From assembly GCF_005938645.2 (NCBI RefSeq), contig NZ_CP042171.1, forward strand, positions 3,782,001-3,846,000: a stretch of 64,000 nt of DNA, given 5' to 3'. The stretch is from Pedobacter sp. KBS0701 (GTDB lineage Bacteria; Bacteroidota; Bacteroidia; Sphingobacteriales; Sphingobacteriaceae). Positions within the stretch are counted from its first letter, which is position 1. Each line of letters begins with the position of its first letter. Positions 35,879 through 44,182 of the stretch are shown one piece after another. Below the pieces are notes generated by a model, which worked only from the letters and a program-made list of their open reading frames with translations, was not told the origin of the DNA and made no database searches. A program made the position numbers and the translations under genes.

Positions 35879-35942
35879 CGTCATTTCCAACTTGATTGGA
35901 AATCTTAAAGCATTAGGATTCCCGCCCGCACGGGAATAACGG
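35879..35942. repeat. Palindromic repeat, CGTCATTCCC family
   Basis: CGTCATTTCCAACTTGATTG with mirrored CGGGAATAACGG end; the second copy of the element at 7627-7695. Confidence 0.75.
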
Positions 35943-35983
35943 TCTGGGAAGATATTCACAGATCTTAAAATCCTTTAATCCTG

Positions 35984-37153
35984 TTAATCCTGACTCTTCT
36001 TAATCAACCTGGCTACAAACATCGTATCCGCATTATTTTCATAACCTTTTATCAGTTCCATTTTTTCCAGTTCTAACGGAAGTGTATCAAGTATATGCTG
36101 CACAACCGCTTCATTTTCTTGCGCAAAAGCAGAACAGGTAATGTAAATTAATGGCTTACCTGGTTTTAAGTATTTCACCACGTTTTGCACAATTATTTTT
36201 TGGATACCTGCAAACTGATTGATTTTACGTTCTTCGAAAAAAGTAAGCATTTCAGGCGTTCTTCCCCAGGTTCCTGAACCAGTACAAGGTGCATCCAGGA
36301 TAATGCCATCAAATTGATAATGGTGCAAAACCTGATCGTTGTTCTGCAACAGATCGATTTCCTTTTTATGATATTTCCTGATTCCCGCTAAACGGAAACG
36401 CTCATCCAGGTTTAACAATACACTTTCGCGCAAATCAGAAACCAAAAGTTCGATAATTGGCTCCAAACTATGTAAAAGCAGGGTTTTCCCACCCGATGCG
36501 GCACAGCAATCCCACCATTTATCCCATTTATTTGGTTTGAAATATTCACCTGTATGCTGTGAAGATAAATCCTGAACCTGATAACTTCCCTCATTTAAAA
36601 TGGTTTCAAGCTTGGTTCCATTGGGTAAAGCCAGGGCAGTATCAGTAATCATTTTCACTACAATACTTTCACCTTCCAATTTAGAGATAATTGCTGCAGA
36701 ATCTTCGGTTTTCACGCGGATAAACAGATCGGGTTGTTTAAAGAACGAAGTAAAAAATGCTTCTTTATCAATGTCGTCAGAAAGCGTTGTATGGAAAGGA
36801 TAAACTTCTTCTATATTAAAGTCAGGATATTTAACTTTAATCAGCGCTAATTTTTCCCCGAGCGGCAAAGTGATATTTTCCTTTAAATCTGGTAAATTCT
36901 TCTCCACCAGCAAGCTTAAAGTATCGTGGCACAGAAAATCTGCAATACTCAAACGGACTTCATTGTGAAGCGTTGGTAAAGCTTTTCCTAATCTAAAAAA
37001 GCTGTAAATATGGCGGGTAGCCCACCTCCTGTCTGACGACCCCATTTGCTTATGCTGTTTAAAATAAGCGGGCAGAAAGCGATGTAAAGGCAAACTTCCA
37101 TCATAACTATTTAAAATCTGTTCAAAGGCTCTTAACTGATGATCTGCTCTCAT
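35984..37153 (-). CDS. RsmB/NOP-type RNA (cytosine-C5) methyltransferase
   Basis: 389 residues. Two cysteine motifs of m5C methyltransferases are present: DAPCTGSGTWGR (motif IV) and TCSAF (motif VI, catalytic Cys), and the AdoMet site begins near WWDCCAASGGKT. The N-terminal 120 residues form a helical domain similar to the family's extension but a full NusB domain is not evident. It probably methylates ribosomal RNA. It lies 30 bases downstream of the LppC-like lipoprotein gene, so cotranscription is likely. Confidence 0.9.
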   Translation of the reverse strand: MRADHQLRAFEQILNSYDGSLPLHRFLPAYFKQHKQMGSSDRRWATRHIYSFFRLGKALPTLHNEVRLSIADFLCHDTLSLLVEKNLPDLKENITLPLGEKLALIKVKYPDFNIEEVYPFHTTLSDDIDKEAFFTSFFKQPDLFIRVKTEDSAAIISKLEGESIVVKMITDTALALPNGTKLETILNEGSYQVQDLSSQHTGEYFKPNKWDKWWDCCAASGGKTLLLHSLEPIIELLVSDLRESVLLNLDERFRLAGIRKYHKKEIDLLQNNDQVLHHYQFDGIILDAPCTGSGTWGRTPEMLTFFEERKINQFAGIQKIIVQNVVKYLKPGKPLIYITCSAFAQENEAVVQHILDTLPLELEKMELIKGYENNADTMFVARLIKKSQD

Positions 37154-37183
37154 GCAATATTAAAATGGAAGAAAAATTTTAGA

Positions 37184-38395
37184 TTACTCAACTGGGCTTA
37201 AAGCGAAGTTTTTAAACTTCAACAGCATTAAACTGGTGTTAATATAGCCTAATTTTTCATCATGGATAAATGAAAAATTATTATGCAGCCCTTTGTACTT
37301 ATCCTTTACAATATAATCTTTATAATCTTCGCCGTAAGTTACCAGTAGTTTGCCAAAATAATAGCCAACATCGAATCCTTTAAAAGCATATTCTCCAGGC
37401 TCAAAGCCATATTTATAGCGGTATTTTTTGATAAAAGTAATTACGGCACTACTTTTATAGTCTATTTTGTAGGATGAACTAATGATGGTATTCAGATCTT
37501 GCAATTTATCGGTAGGATAATTCTGTTTAACCCAGTTCGGGTGACCAAAAAGCGAGAGGTTATATCCACCTGACGGAAGATGTTTTAATTTATACAGTTT
37601 TTCGATAGTCGGGAGCACAAAAGGCCGGTCGGCGGAGGTAAGCACTACCGCATATTGTTTGCCTTTGATCATCCTTGTTTCAAAGGCATAAGCCGAAGCA
37701 TACTCCTGCACAATAAATTTGGTATTGGTTTGAAAATAGTTCCTTATTGGTGCTGCAAATTGCTCGTCTTCTGTTTTTTTAGGGTTAATCAATACCACTA
37801 TCGTATTAGCTGGATTGTAATTTTTAGCAATGTATGTGGCTATCTTTTTTCCATGTAAGCCAATATTATTTACAATCGATACCAGATTTGGATTGTTAAA
37901 CTCAGCAGGTTCGGAGGCGGCCAATGGAGATACAATGATTGCATTATTTTCTTTGGAATAACTGGAGATAAACTTTAATCCGTCAGGAAAAACGGGGCCA
38001 ATGATTAAATTGCTTTGTTTGAAACGATCATTCTTGTACAAGAGTGATATATGTGCATTGTCATCCTCCGTATCAAAAACATTAAGTTTAAAATTTAAAC
38101 CTTGCGCGGCAGCAGAATCCAGCCCCAATTTAAAACCCTGATAAAAATCAATAGGCATCGCATACTTCTCGATATCGGCTTTTGTAGCTGCTTTTAAATT
38201 CAGCTCATCCAATTTAAATGGAACAAGCAGGGAAACATTTGCCTGCGAAAACTTTTTGACAGGCTTTTTATCTGCAGGTTTCTCTTTTTCAACCGGTTTA
38301 TTCGTTTCGGGCTTAGGTGTCCTGATTTTAGGCGAACAAGCACTCAAAACTATCATAAACAAAACCAGCAATCCGTAAACCTTCTTAACATTCAT
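37184..38395 (-). CDS. Type 1 periplasmic-binding-fold lipoprotein (LppC/LpoA-like)
   Basis: 403 residues from the ATG at 38395; a TTG at 38413 would add six residues ahead of the signal peptide. Lipobox LSAC puts the lipid-modified Cys at 20. A Pro/Lys-rich linker (about 22-50) is followed by a periplasmic-binding fold: DFYQGFKLGLDSA, LIIGPVFPDGLKF, NNAIIVSPLAASEP and a second lobe with GFDVGYYFG. This pattern is shared by LppC/LpoA penicillin-binding-protein activators and amino acid ABC binding proteins. No ABC transporter genes are nearby, which favours a cell-wall role, but this is inference. Confidence 0.75.
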   Translation of the reverse strand: MNVKKVYGLLVLFMIVLSACSPKIRTPKPETNKPVEKEKPADKKPVKKFSQANVSLLVPFKLDELNLKAATKADIEKYAMPIDFYQGFKLGLDSAAAQGLNFKLNVFDTEDDNAHISLLYKNDRFKQSNLIIGPVFPDGLKFISSYSKENNAIIVSPLAASEPAEFNNPNLVSIVNNIGLHGKKIATYIAKNYNPANTIVVLINPKKTEDEQFAAPIRNYFQTNTKFIVQEYASAYAFETRMIKGKQYAVVLTSADRPFVLPTIEKLYKLKHLPSGGYNLSLFGHPNWVKQNYPTDKLQDLNTIISSSYKIDYKSSAVITFIKKYRYKYGFEPGEYAFKGFDVGYYFGKLLVTYGEDYKDYIVKDKYKGLHNNFSFIHDEKLGYINTSLMLLKFKNFALSPVE

Positions 38396-38416
38396 ACCTA
38401 TCGTTTTTAACAAAAT

Positions 38417-38449
38417 ATGCTAGCAAAGTTTATTCCACCTTGCTAGCAT
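38417..38449 (-). terminator. Hairpin after guaA, probable terminator
   Basis: A perfect 10-base inverted repeat (ATGCTAGCAA / TTGCTAGCAT, 13-base loop) 58 bases past the guaA stop, followed on the minus strand by ATTTTGTT. The T run is broken, so it may be a partial terminator or a control site for the lipoprotein gene that starts 22 bases further on. Confidence 0.6.
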
Positions 38450-38506
38450 CACACTTATTTTATGCAGTTTGGACTGAAAACTCCAAACCGAAAACTTATA
38501 ACTGAA

Positions 38507-40036
38507 TTATTCCCACTCAATAGTTGCTGGCGGTTTAGAGCTGATATCATATACCACTCTGTTAATCCCTTTAACTTTATTGATGATTTCGTTAGAGATT
38601 TTAGCCAACACCGGATAAGGCAAATGACACCAATCTGCAGTCATTCCATCCAATGATTCAACCGCTCTTAATGCAATTACATTTTCATAGGTACGCTCAT
38701 CACCCATTACACCAACAGACCTAACCGGCAAAAAGATGGCTCCTGCCTGCCATACCTGATCATATAAACCTGCTTCTTTTAAATTGTCGATATAAATTTT
38801 ATCAGCATCCTGTAAGATAGCTACTTTTTCTGCAGTAACCTCACCAATAATGCGAATACCTAAACCTGGTCCAGGGAAAGGGTGACGGCCTAAAATAAAC
38901 GATTCTAAGCCTAAGGCAGTACCTACTCTTCTCACTTCATCTTTAAACAAAGTTTTAAGTGGTTCTACTACTTTAAGTTTCATAAAGTCTGGCAAACCAC
39001 CCACGTTGTGGTGCGATTTAATGGTAGCCGACGGACCTTTAACCGAAACCGATTCGATGATGTCAGGATAAATGGTACCTTGGGCCAGCCATTTAACATC
39101 CTGAATAAGGTGAGATTCTTCATCGAAAACTTCGATAAAAACACGACCAATGATTTTACGTTTTTGCTCAGGATCTTCTACCCCGGCCAACTGGCTTAAG
39201 AATTTATCTTTAGCATCAACGCCTTTAATGTTCAGGCCAAAATCTTTATACTGCTCTAAAACACTTTCATATTCATTTTTACGTAATAAGCCATTATCAA
39301 CAAATATACAGTGTAGGTTTGTGCCGATAGCTTTATGCAAAAGTACCGCAGCAACACTGCTGTCAACACCACCAGAAAGTGCCAGAACAACTTTATCGTT
39401 ACCTACAGTAGCTTTAATATCGGCAATTGTAGTTTCAACAAATGCAGCTGAAGTCCAATCCTGACTGCAACCGCAAATATCAACTAAGAAATTTTCCAAA
39501 AGGATTTTCCCATCAATACTATGCGTTACCTCAGGGTGAAACTGAATGGCATAAGTATCAGAATCTTTAATGTGGTAAGCCGCAACTTTAACACTGTCTG
39601 TACTGGCAATCAGTTCAAAATTTTCAGGAATATCGGTAATGGTATCGCCATGGCTCATCCAAACTTGCGAATCGATGTTGATGCCTTTAAATAATTTATT
39701 CTCCTGGTTTACAAAATTCAGGTTAGCACGGCCATATTCGCGTGTTGAAGATGGCTGAACTGCACCACCGGAATGTTGTGCAATATATTGTGCGCCATAA
39801 CAAACCGCCAGTAAAGGATATTTTAAGTGGTATTTTGATAAATCAATTTGAGGCGCATCTTCCTGGCGAACAGAGTATGGGCTACCCGAAAAGATAACAC
39901 CTTTTACGTCATCTGTAATCTCAGGAAGATTGTTGTATGGATATATTTCACAGTAAATATTTAGTTCGCGAACCCTACGAGCGATGAGTTGTGTAAATTG
40001 CGAACCAAAATCGACGATAATGATTTTTTCTTGCAT
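38507..40036 (-). CDS. guaA: GMP synthase (glutamine-hydrolysing)
   Basis: 509 residues from the ATG at 40036. N-terminal class I glutamine amidotransferase with Cys79 (AVCYGAQ) and the His167/Glu169 pair (FHPE); then the ATP pyrophosphatase P-loop SGGVDSS (221-227) and the C-terminal dimerisation domain ([14 protein letters not shown]; ending KPPATIEWE). It converts XMP to GMP with glutamine. A TACCTTTG box ends four bases before the ATG, suggesting a leaderless or nearly leaderless transcript. Confidence 0.97.
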   Translation of the reverse strand: MQEKIIIVDFGSQFTQLIARRVRELNIYCEIYPYNNLPEITDDVKGVIFSGSPYSVRQEDAPQIDLSKYHLKYPLLAVCYGAQYIAQHSGGAVQPSSTREYGRANLNFVNQENKLFKGINIDSQVWMSHGDTITDIPENFELIASTDSVKVAAYHIKDSDTYAIQFHPEVTHSIDGKILLENFLVDICGCSQDWTSAAFVETTIADIKATVGNDKVVLALSGGVDSSVAAVLLHKAIGTNLHCIFVDNGLLRKNEYESVLEQYKDFGLNIKGVDAKDKFLSQLAGVEDPEQKRKIIGRVFIEVFDEESHLIQDVKWLAQGTIYPDIIESVSVKGPSATIKSHHNVGGLPDFMKLKVVEPLKTLFKDEVRRVGTALGLESFILGRHPFPGPGLGIRIIGEVTAEKVAILQDADKIYIDNLKEAGLYDQVWQAGAIFLPVRSVGVMGDERTYENVIALRAVESLDGMTADWCHLPYPVLAKISNEIINKVKGINRVVYDISSKPPATIEWE

Positions 40037-40039
40037 CCG

Positions 40040-40047
40040 CAAAGGTA
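40040..40047 (-). promoter_or_regulatory. -7 promoter box of guaA
   Basis: Reads TACCTTTG (then CGG and the ATG) on the minus strand. No TTG element lies at the normal upstream distance because the GAGATTTGAGAT array occupies that place. Confidence 0.5.
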
Positions 40048-40052
40048 CCAAT

Positions 40053-40092
40053 TAGATATGAGATTTGAGAGGGGAGATTTGAGATTTTTGAA
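40053..40092. repeat. Degenerate GAGATTTGAGAT short-period array
   Basis: Units GATATGAGATTTGAGA and GGGGAGATTTGAGATTT; the same words occur at 19246-19290. Confidence 0.6.
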
Positions 40093-40177
40093 GGAAAAAG
40101 TTTGACGCTTAGCGCATAGTGTTTGGCGTTAATTAATCTTTTTTAAAAAATTAACAGAACAAAAACAAAGTAGAAAA

Positions 40178-40576
40178 TTACCAGATAATCTTTAAACCTG
40201 CTGATTGGTATTTATTAATATTTTCATCTTTGCTGATTAAAGTAATATCATTCTGAATGGCCTGCCATATTAACATCCTGTCAAATGGATCTTTATGCCA
40301 GATGGCATTTAATTTATAATGACTTGCTGCCAACTCTGGTGAAACCGGCATTAAGTCAAAGCCCAAATCTTTTGCTTGGCTCGACAATTCATTAGGCTCT
40401 AACCCTATAAGATTAAGTTTACCAAGTGCATATTTTAAAGATATTTCCCAAAGGCTGATGGCGCTTACAAGAATTGTATTTTCATTATTTTCAATAATAG
40501 ATATTGCTTCGTTTGAAAGTCTTTTTGTATCAATTATTGCCCATAAAAACACATGAGTATCTAACAAATAAATCAT
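40178..40576 (-). CDS. Type II toxin, PIN-domain ribonuclease (VapC family)
   Basis: 132 residues, complete PIN domain: LLDTHVFLW (Asp6), SLWEISLK (Glu44), HKDPFDRML (Asp96, Asp99) and SKDE near Asp117, the acidic residues that hold the divalent metals. VapC toxins cleave tRNA or rRNA loops when released from the antitoxin. The start overlaps the antitoxin stop by 4 bases, the normal arrangement of antitoxin first, toxin second. Confidence 0.9.
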   Translation of the reverse strand: MIYLLDTHVFLWAIIDTKRLSNEAISIIENNENTILVSAISLWEISLKYALGKLNLIGLEPNELSSQAKDLGFDLMPVSPELAASHYKLNAIWHKDPFDRMLIWQAIQNDITLISKDENINKYQSAGLKIIW

Positions 40577-40809
40577 AACCCTAAAAGTTCTTCATCTGTC
40601 ATGGCAAAATCGTCATTGAAAATCACCTGAGCTTTTCCTTCTAAAGGGCCTAATTTTCTTTTACCTTTATTTTTGCCAGATTCCGGAAGAAAATAACCAA
40701 TAACTTCTTTCTTTCTACCATAAGTTACGGCAATACCAATACCTGCCTTAACATCTTCAAGTACTTCAGAAAAGTGAGCTTTAAATTCCCCAACCGACAT
40801 TGTTTTCAT
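40573..40809 (-). CDS. Type II antitoxin, Phd/YefM-like
   Basis: 78 residues from the ATG at 40809. MKTMSVGEFKAHFSEVLEDVKAG is the N-terminal DNA-binding fold of the Phd/YefM family, followed by GRKKEVIGYFLP and a C-terminal segment (NDDFAMTDEELLGL) that would wrap the PIN toxin. It overlaps the toxin gene by 4 bases. A promoter with repeated TTGACAA words lies just upstream and is a likely site of autoregulation. Confidence 0.86.
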   Translation of the reverse strand: MKTMSVGEFKAHFSEVLEDVKAGIGIAVTYGRKKEVIGYFLPESGKNKGKRKLGPLEGKAQVIFNDDFAMTDEELLGL

Positions 40810-40827
40810 AGCTAATAGATTTATAAT

Positions 40828-40865
40828 CAAATATAAACAAAACTTGTCAAGTTGTCAAGTTGAAA
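40828..40865 (-). promoter_or_regulatory. Promoter and putative operator of the toxin-antitoxin operon
   Basis: On the minus strand TTGAC is followed after about 20 bases by TATATTTG (plus strand 40828-40835). The TTG lies inside a direct repeat, CAACTTGACAACTTGACAAG, also partly palindromic. Repressor binding here would block the upstream promoter element. Confidence 0.6.
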
Positions 40866-40953
40866 TTGACTTATGTTTTTAGATCTAAACTTCGTTTGCT
40901 GATATACGATTTGCAGCAACTAATGAACTAATGACTCATGAACCAATAAACCT

Positions 40954-41412
40954 CTACGATTCGATCAAAACGACCTCAACACCAAACTTCCGTAAAAAAT
41001 CTACACCCTCGTCGCTAGGCAAACCTTTATAAGCTGCATACGATTTAGAATAATACACCAATTTAATTCCTGAAGATAAAATCAACCTTGCGCAGGCAAT
41101 ACAGGGAGATAGCGTTGTATATAAAGTACAACCTTCTATTTTAGATCCATTTTTTGAGGCATAGAGGATTGCATTTTCTTCTGCATGTAACGCCAATGAA
41201 CAGCTTCCCTTACTATCGCGTGCGCAACCATGCTCTGGCCATTCCTCATCGCAATTGTGCGTGCCGGCCGGTGGTCCATTATAGCCAATAGAAATAATGC
41301 GGGTATCTTTTGTTAACACTGCACCAACATGGGCACGTACGCAATGCGAACGGGCTGCCAGATCGGTGGCAAGGTTCATAAATATCGAATCGAAACTTGG
41401 TTTATCTGCCAT
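40954..41412 (-). CDS. Deoxycytidylate (dCMP) deaminase
   Basis: 152 residues. Zinc-site motifs are HAEENAI (His76, catalytic Glu78) and PCIAC (Cys104, Cys107), as in ComEB/dCMP deaminases, which turn dCMP into dUMP for thymidylate synthesis. An extra Cys/His-rich insertion (THNCDEEWPEHGCARDSKG, about 51-69) is normal for this family. It stands between the toxin-antitoxin pair and the sugar transporter; the transporter's terminator lies right upstream. Confidence 0.92.
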   Translation of the reverse strand: MADKPSFDSIFMNLATDLAARSHCVRAHVGAVLTKDTRIISIGYNGPPAGTHNCDEEWPEHGCARDSKGSCSLALHAEENAILYASKNGSKIEGCTLYTTLSPCIACARLILSSGIKLVYYSKSYAAYKGLPSDEGVDFLRKFGVEVVLIES

Positions 41413-41426
41413 ATAAAAATCAAAAA

Positions 41427-41454
41427 AGCCACAAAGAAATTCATCTTTGTGGCT
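41427..41454 (-). terminator. Terminator of the FucP-like transporter gene
   Basis: Perfect 10-base stem (plus strand AGCCACAAAG / CTTTGTGGCT, 8-base loop) with an A tract on the plus-strand side facing 41421, i.e. a T tract on the minus strand. Confidence 0.86.
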
Positions 41455-41475
41455 GCTAAATTACTTTATTAAAAA

Positions 41476-42912
41476 TTAATGTCCGCCAGAAATTTTCTGG
41501 TCGAAGTTAATTCCTTGTGATCTTAATATTGATGCCACTTTCCAGGCATAAAATGCCAGGTAAGCAAAACAAATGATTCCTACGATGTAACTGTGTTGAA
41601 TACCTGTAAACTCTGATACTGCACCCTGCGCCCAGCTAATGATACCACCGCCCATAATCATCATGATCAGGAAACTACTTCCCTGACTGGTGTGCTTACC
41701 CAAGCCACTTACAGCTAAAGTAAAAATACAAGGCCATAATGTACTACAGAATAAACCTACACTGGTAATAGCATAAACACTTACCATTCCTTTAGTAAAC
41801 ATTCCGATTAACAATGCAGTAATACCAATTGCCGAAAAAATCAATAACATTCTGGCAGGATTACCTTTACTCGCCATATCAGCAGCAATTAATACCAGAA
41901 TAATCAATGCATATACATAAAATGGAGCCAAATCATGTTTCGCAATGGCGTTAACAGCTAAGAAAATACCAAAAGCTAAATATGGTGCAATAAAACGCAA
42001 TACTTTTTGTGTGCTGATATTATCAGTAAAAGCTTCAACAGCACCTGTCCAACGCCCAATCATCATACTAGCCCAGTATAACGAGATATAAGGAGCAATA
42101 TCTTTAATGGCAAAACCAAGATCTTTTTCCATGTAAGCAGGCAAATTACTCGCGGTTGATACCTCAACACCTACGTAAACAAAAATAGCAATCATACCCA
42201 AAACCAATTGTGGATATTGCAAAGCTGATCCCTTAATCGATTTAGTATCATCTGCTGACGCTTCCACCAAAGCAGGTCTATCAGGTAAAGATGACATTTT
42301 TAAGAAAATTGCTACTGCAATAAAAGCTACTCCCAATATTAAATAAGGAATTTTAACGCTTTCTACGCTGATGTTGGTATTGGCGTTTGCAGCAGAACCA
42401 AAAATGGCGAAACTTACAATAAGCGGCCCAATGGTTGTACCAAAGTTATTAATACCTCCGGCAAGTGTTAAACGCTGCGAACCGGTTTTAATCGGGCCCA
42501 GGGCAATTGCTAAAGGATTAGCTACCGTTTGTTGTAACGAGAAACCCAGTGCCACAATAAATAAACCCGAAAGCATTAAAGGAAATGAGTGCAGGTTTGC
42601 CGCCGGATAAAATAACAAGGTCCCAAGTGCGGAAATAACCAAACCCAGTGCCAACGAATTTTTATAGCCCAGTTTGTTTACAATATCTTGTCCTATTAAA
42701 ACAGAAATACCATTATAAATTAAAGCACCCACCGTGTAAGCAATGTAAAATGCCAGCGAAACCAGCTGACTTTCGGCCTGCGATAAATCAAAAGCCTTTT
42801 TAAATACCGGGATGAGAATGTCATTACTGGCGGCTACAAAGCCCCAAAAGAAGAATACAGTGACCAGTGGGATAAACTGCGCCCACTTGGTTTGCGTTTG
42901 TTCTGAATTCAT
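41476..42912 (-). CDS. MFS sugar transporter, FucP/GluP family
   Basis: 478 residues, twelve transmembrane segments. The first helix (FFFWGFVAASNDILIPVFKK) and the later QQTVANPLAIALGP, GGINNFGTTIGP segments are characteristic of fucose/glucose/galactose:H+ symporters. An inserted loop of about 15 residues separates the two six-helix halves. The exact sugar cannot be told. It has a terminator and no cotranscribed neighbours. Confidence 0.92.
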   Translation of the reverse strand: MNSEQTQTKWAQFIPLVTVFFFWGFVAASNDILIPVFKKAFDLSQAESQLVSLAFYIAYTVGALIYNGISVLIGQDIVNKLGYKNSLALGLVISALGTLLFYPAANLHSFPLMLSGLFIVALGFSLQQTVANPLAIALGPIKTGSQRLTLAGGINNFGTTIGPLIVSFAIFGSAANANTNISVESVKIPYLILGVAFIAVAIFLKMSSLPDRPALVEASADDTKSIKGSALQYPQLVLGMIAIFVYVGVEVSTASNLPAYMEKDLGFAIKDIAPYISLYWASMMIGRWTGAVEAFTDNISTQKVLRFIAPYLAFGIFLAVNAIAKHDLAPFYVYALIILVLIAADMASKGNPARMLLIFSAIGITALLIGMFTKGMVSVYAITSVGLFCSTLWPCIFTLAVSGLGKHTSQGSSFLIMMIMGGGIISWAQGAVSEFTGIQHSYIVGIICFAYLAFYAWKVASILRSQGINFDQKISGGH

Positions 42913-43055
42913 ATTATAAATCTAGTTTTATTGGGGCTAAACATAAATAAAAAAAAGCTAATAATCAGTATTTTTATGCAACCTATGCAACAAAAATAAA
43001 TGTTATATGTTTAGGTATAAAATTGCATATTCGCATATTCTAAACAACACAATGC

Positions 43056-43682
43056 ATGTTTGAAGCCATATTACTAGGTATAGGAGCAGGGATTATTTCG
43101 TCGTTTTTAACAGGGCCGGTTTTTTTTGCAATGATTAAAACCAGCATAGAAAGGGGTTTCAAAGCTGGTTTTTCTTTAGCTGTTGGTGTAATTATTAGTG
43201 ATGTGATCTTGATAGGTCTGGTTCTTTTTGGTAGTCAGTTTGTCGATTATAAAGCCGAATTTGATAAATACGTAGGCAGTATTGGCGGTATATTTTTACT
43301 TGCCGTTGGTATTTATTACCTGGTTTCTAAAATCACCGTGCATTATGATAGTACCACACTACAAAAAGTGAGTAAACGGGGTTATGTGCTTAAAGGTTTT
43401 TTAATGTGCATCCTCACTCCTTCTACCCTCATGTTCTGGATTATTGTGAGCGGTATTATTTCCGTTAAGCTCAACAATATGCTTAATGAGAAATTAGTCT
43501 GCTTTTTTATTGCCATGGCCACACAACTCAGTATTGATGGCGCTAAGAGTTTTTACTCGAGCAAGCTCCGGTATAAAATAAAAGAAGATGCGCTTAAGAA
43601 ACTGAATAAAATTGCAGGTGTAGTGATTATCTTTTTTGCCTTCTGGCTTATTATTAAAACCTATCTGAAGTTTTACGCATAA
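43056..43682 (+). CDS. LysE-family amino acid exporter
   Basis: 208 residues, about six hydrophobic segments. The N-terminal segment GPVFFAMIKTSIERGFKAG is the LysE/RhtB signature, followed by FLMCILTPSTLMFWIIVSG, the second conserved stretch. Members export amino acids or their analogues. ATG at 43056 is the only suitable start. The gene appears monocistronic and divergent from the sugar transporter. Confidence 0.88.
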   Translation: MFEAILLGIGAGIISSFLTGPVFFAMIKTSIERGFKAGFSLAVGVIISDVILIGLVLFGSQFVDYKAEFDKYVGSIGGIFLLAVGIYYLVSKITVHYDSTTLQKVSKRGYVLKGFLMCILTPSTLMFWIIVSGIISVKLNNMLNEKLVCFFIAMATQLSIDGAKSFYSSKLRYKIKEDALKKLNKIAGVVIIFFAFWLIIKTYLKFYA

Positions 43683-44182
43683 TATATTGCTTCCCCAACT
43701 TAGATGCGCTTACATGTCTTAGGTGGTTAAATATTTTTAGAAAAGCAGGTGCAGTATAACTATTGTTGTTAGTCCTGCCAATGCTGCAAGTCCTCGGCAA
43801 ATGAAGAATTTGCCTCCGGGCTTTCCGCGAATGTCAGGTTTAGGAGGCAAGAGCAACAACGCCAAAAAGAATGTAACATGAGCGATCAATGAGGGTACGA
43901 ACTATATATAAAAATCTGCGTTTTAATCTGTTTAATCTGCGGGAACAAAAAATAGAGTTATCATTTTGACCAGATAAGATATCTAAATCAAAGATTACGA
44001 TTGATGGCATGGAGGATGAACCTATGTTAGTGGTTCGCGGGGACATGAACCACGGAGCGGAAAAAAATGCACAAACCTTCTTTATGCCTTCCTGCATTTG
44101 TGGTGAAATGTATGCGCAAAAAAAATAGCCCATATTACTATGAGCTATCTGTTATTTAAGTCCCCCACAGGGGATTCAGGGA
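43683..44182. other. Intergenic region, no gene
   Basis: 500 bases between convergent LysE and PurF-like genes. It holds a perfect GGCAAAT/ATTTGCC hairpin (43796-43814) beside a CCGGGCTTTCCGC stretch, a degenerate AATCTGTTTAATCTGC array (about 43915-43940), and the terminator of the PurF-like gene. A 97-codon frame on the minus strand here has no coding character. Confidence 0.55.
44121..44148 (-). terminator. Terminator of the PurF-like gene
   Basis: Stem with ATAGC/GCTAT and CATA/TATG arms and an A tract at its plus-strand left side (a T tract in the minus-strand transcript), 35 bases after the stop. Confidence 0.75.

Noticed and set aside
38396..38413. Upstream TTG start for the LppC-like lipoprotein
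   Set aside because: It would add six residues ahead of a normal lipoprotein signal and lies next to the hairpin; the ATG at 38395 is better.
43840..44133. 97-codon minus-strand ORF between the LysE and PurF-like genes
   Set aside because: Composition is not coding-like, it overlaps the PurF-like terminator, has no RBS or promoter, and crosses repeat-like words.
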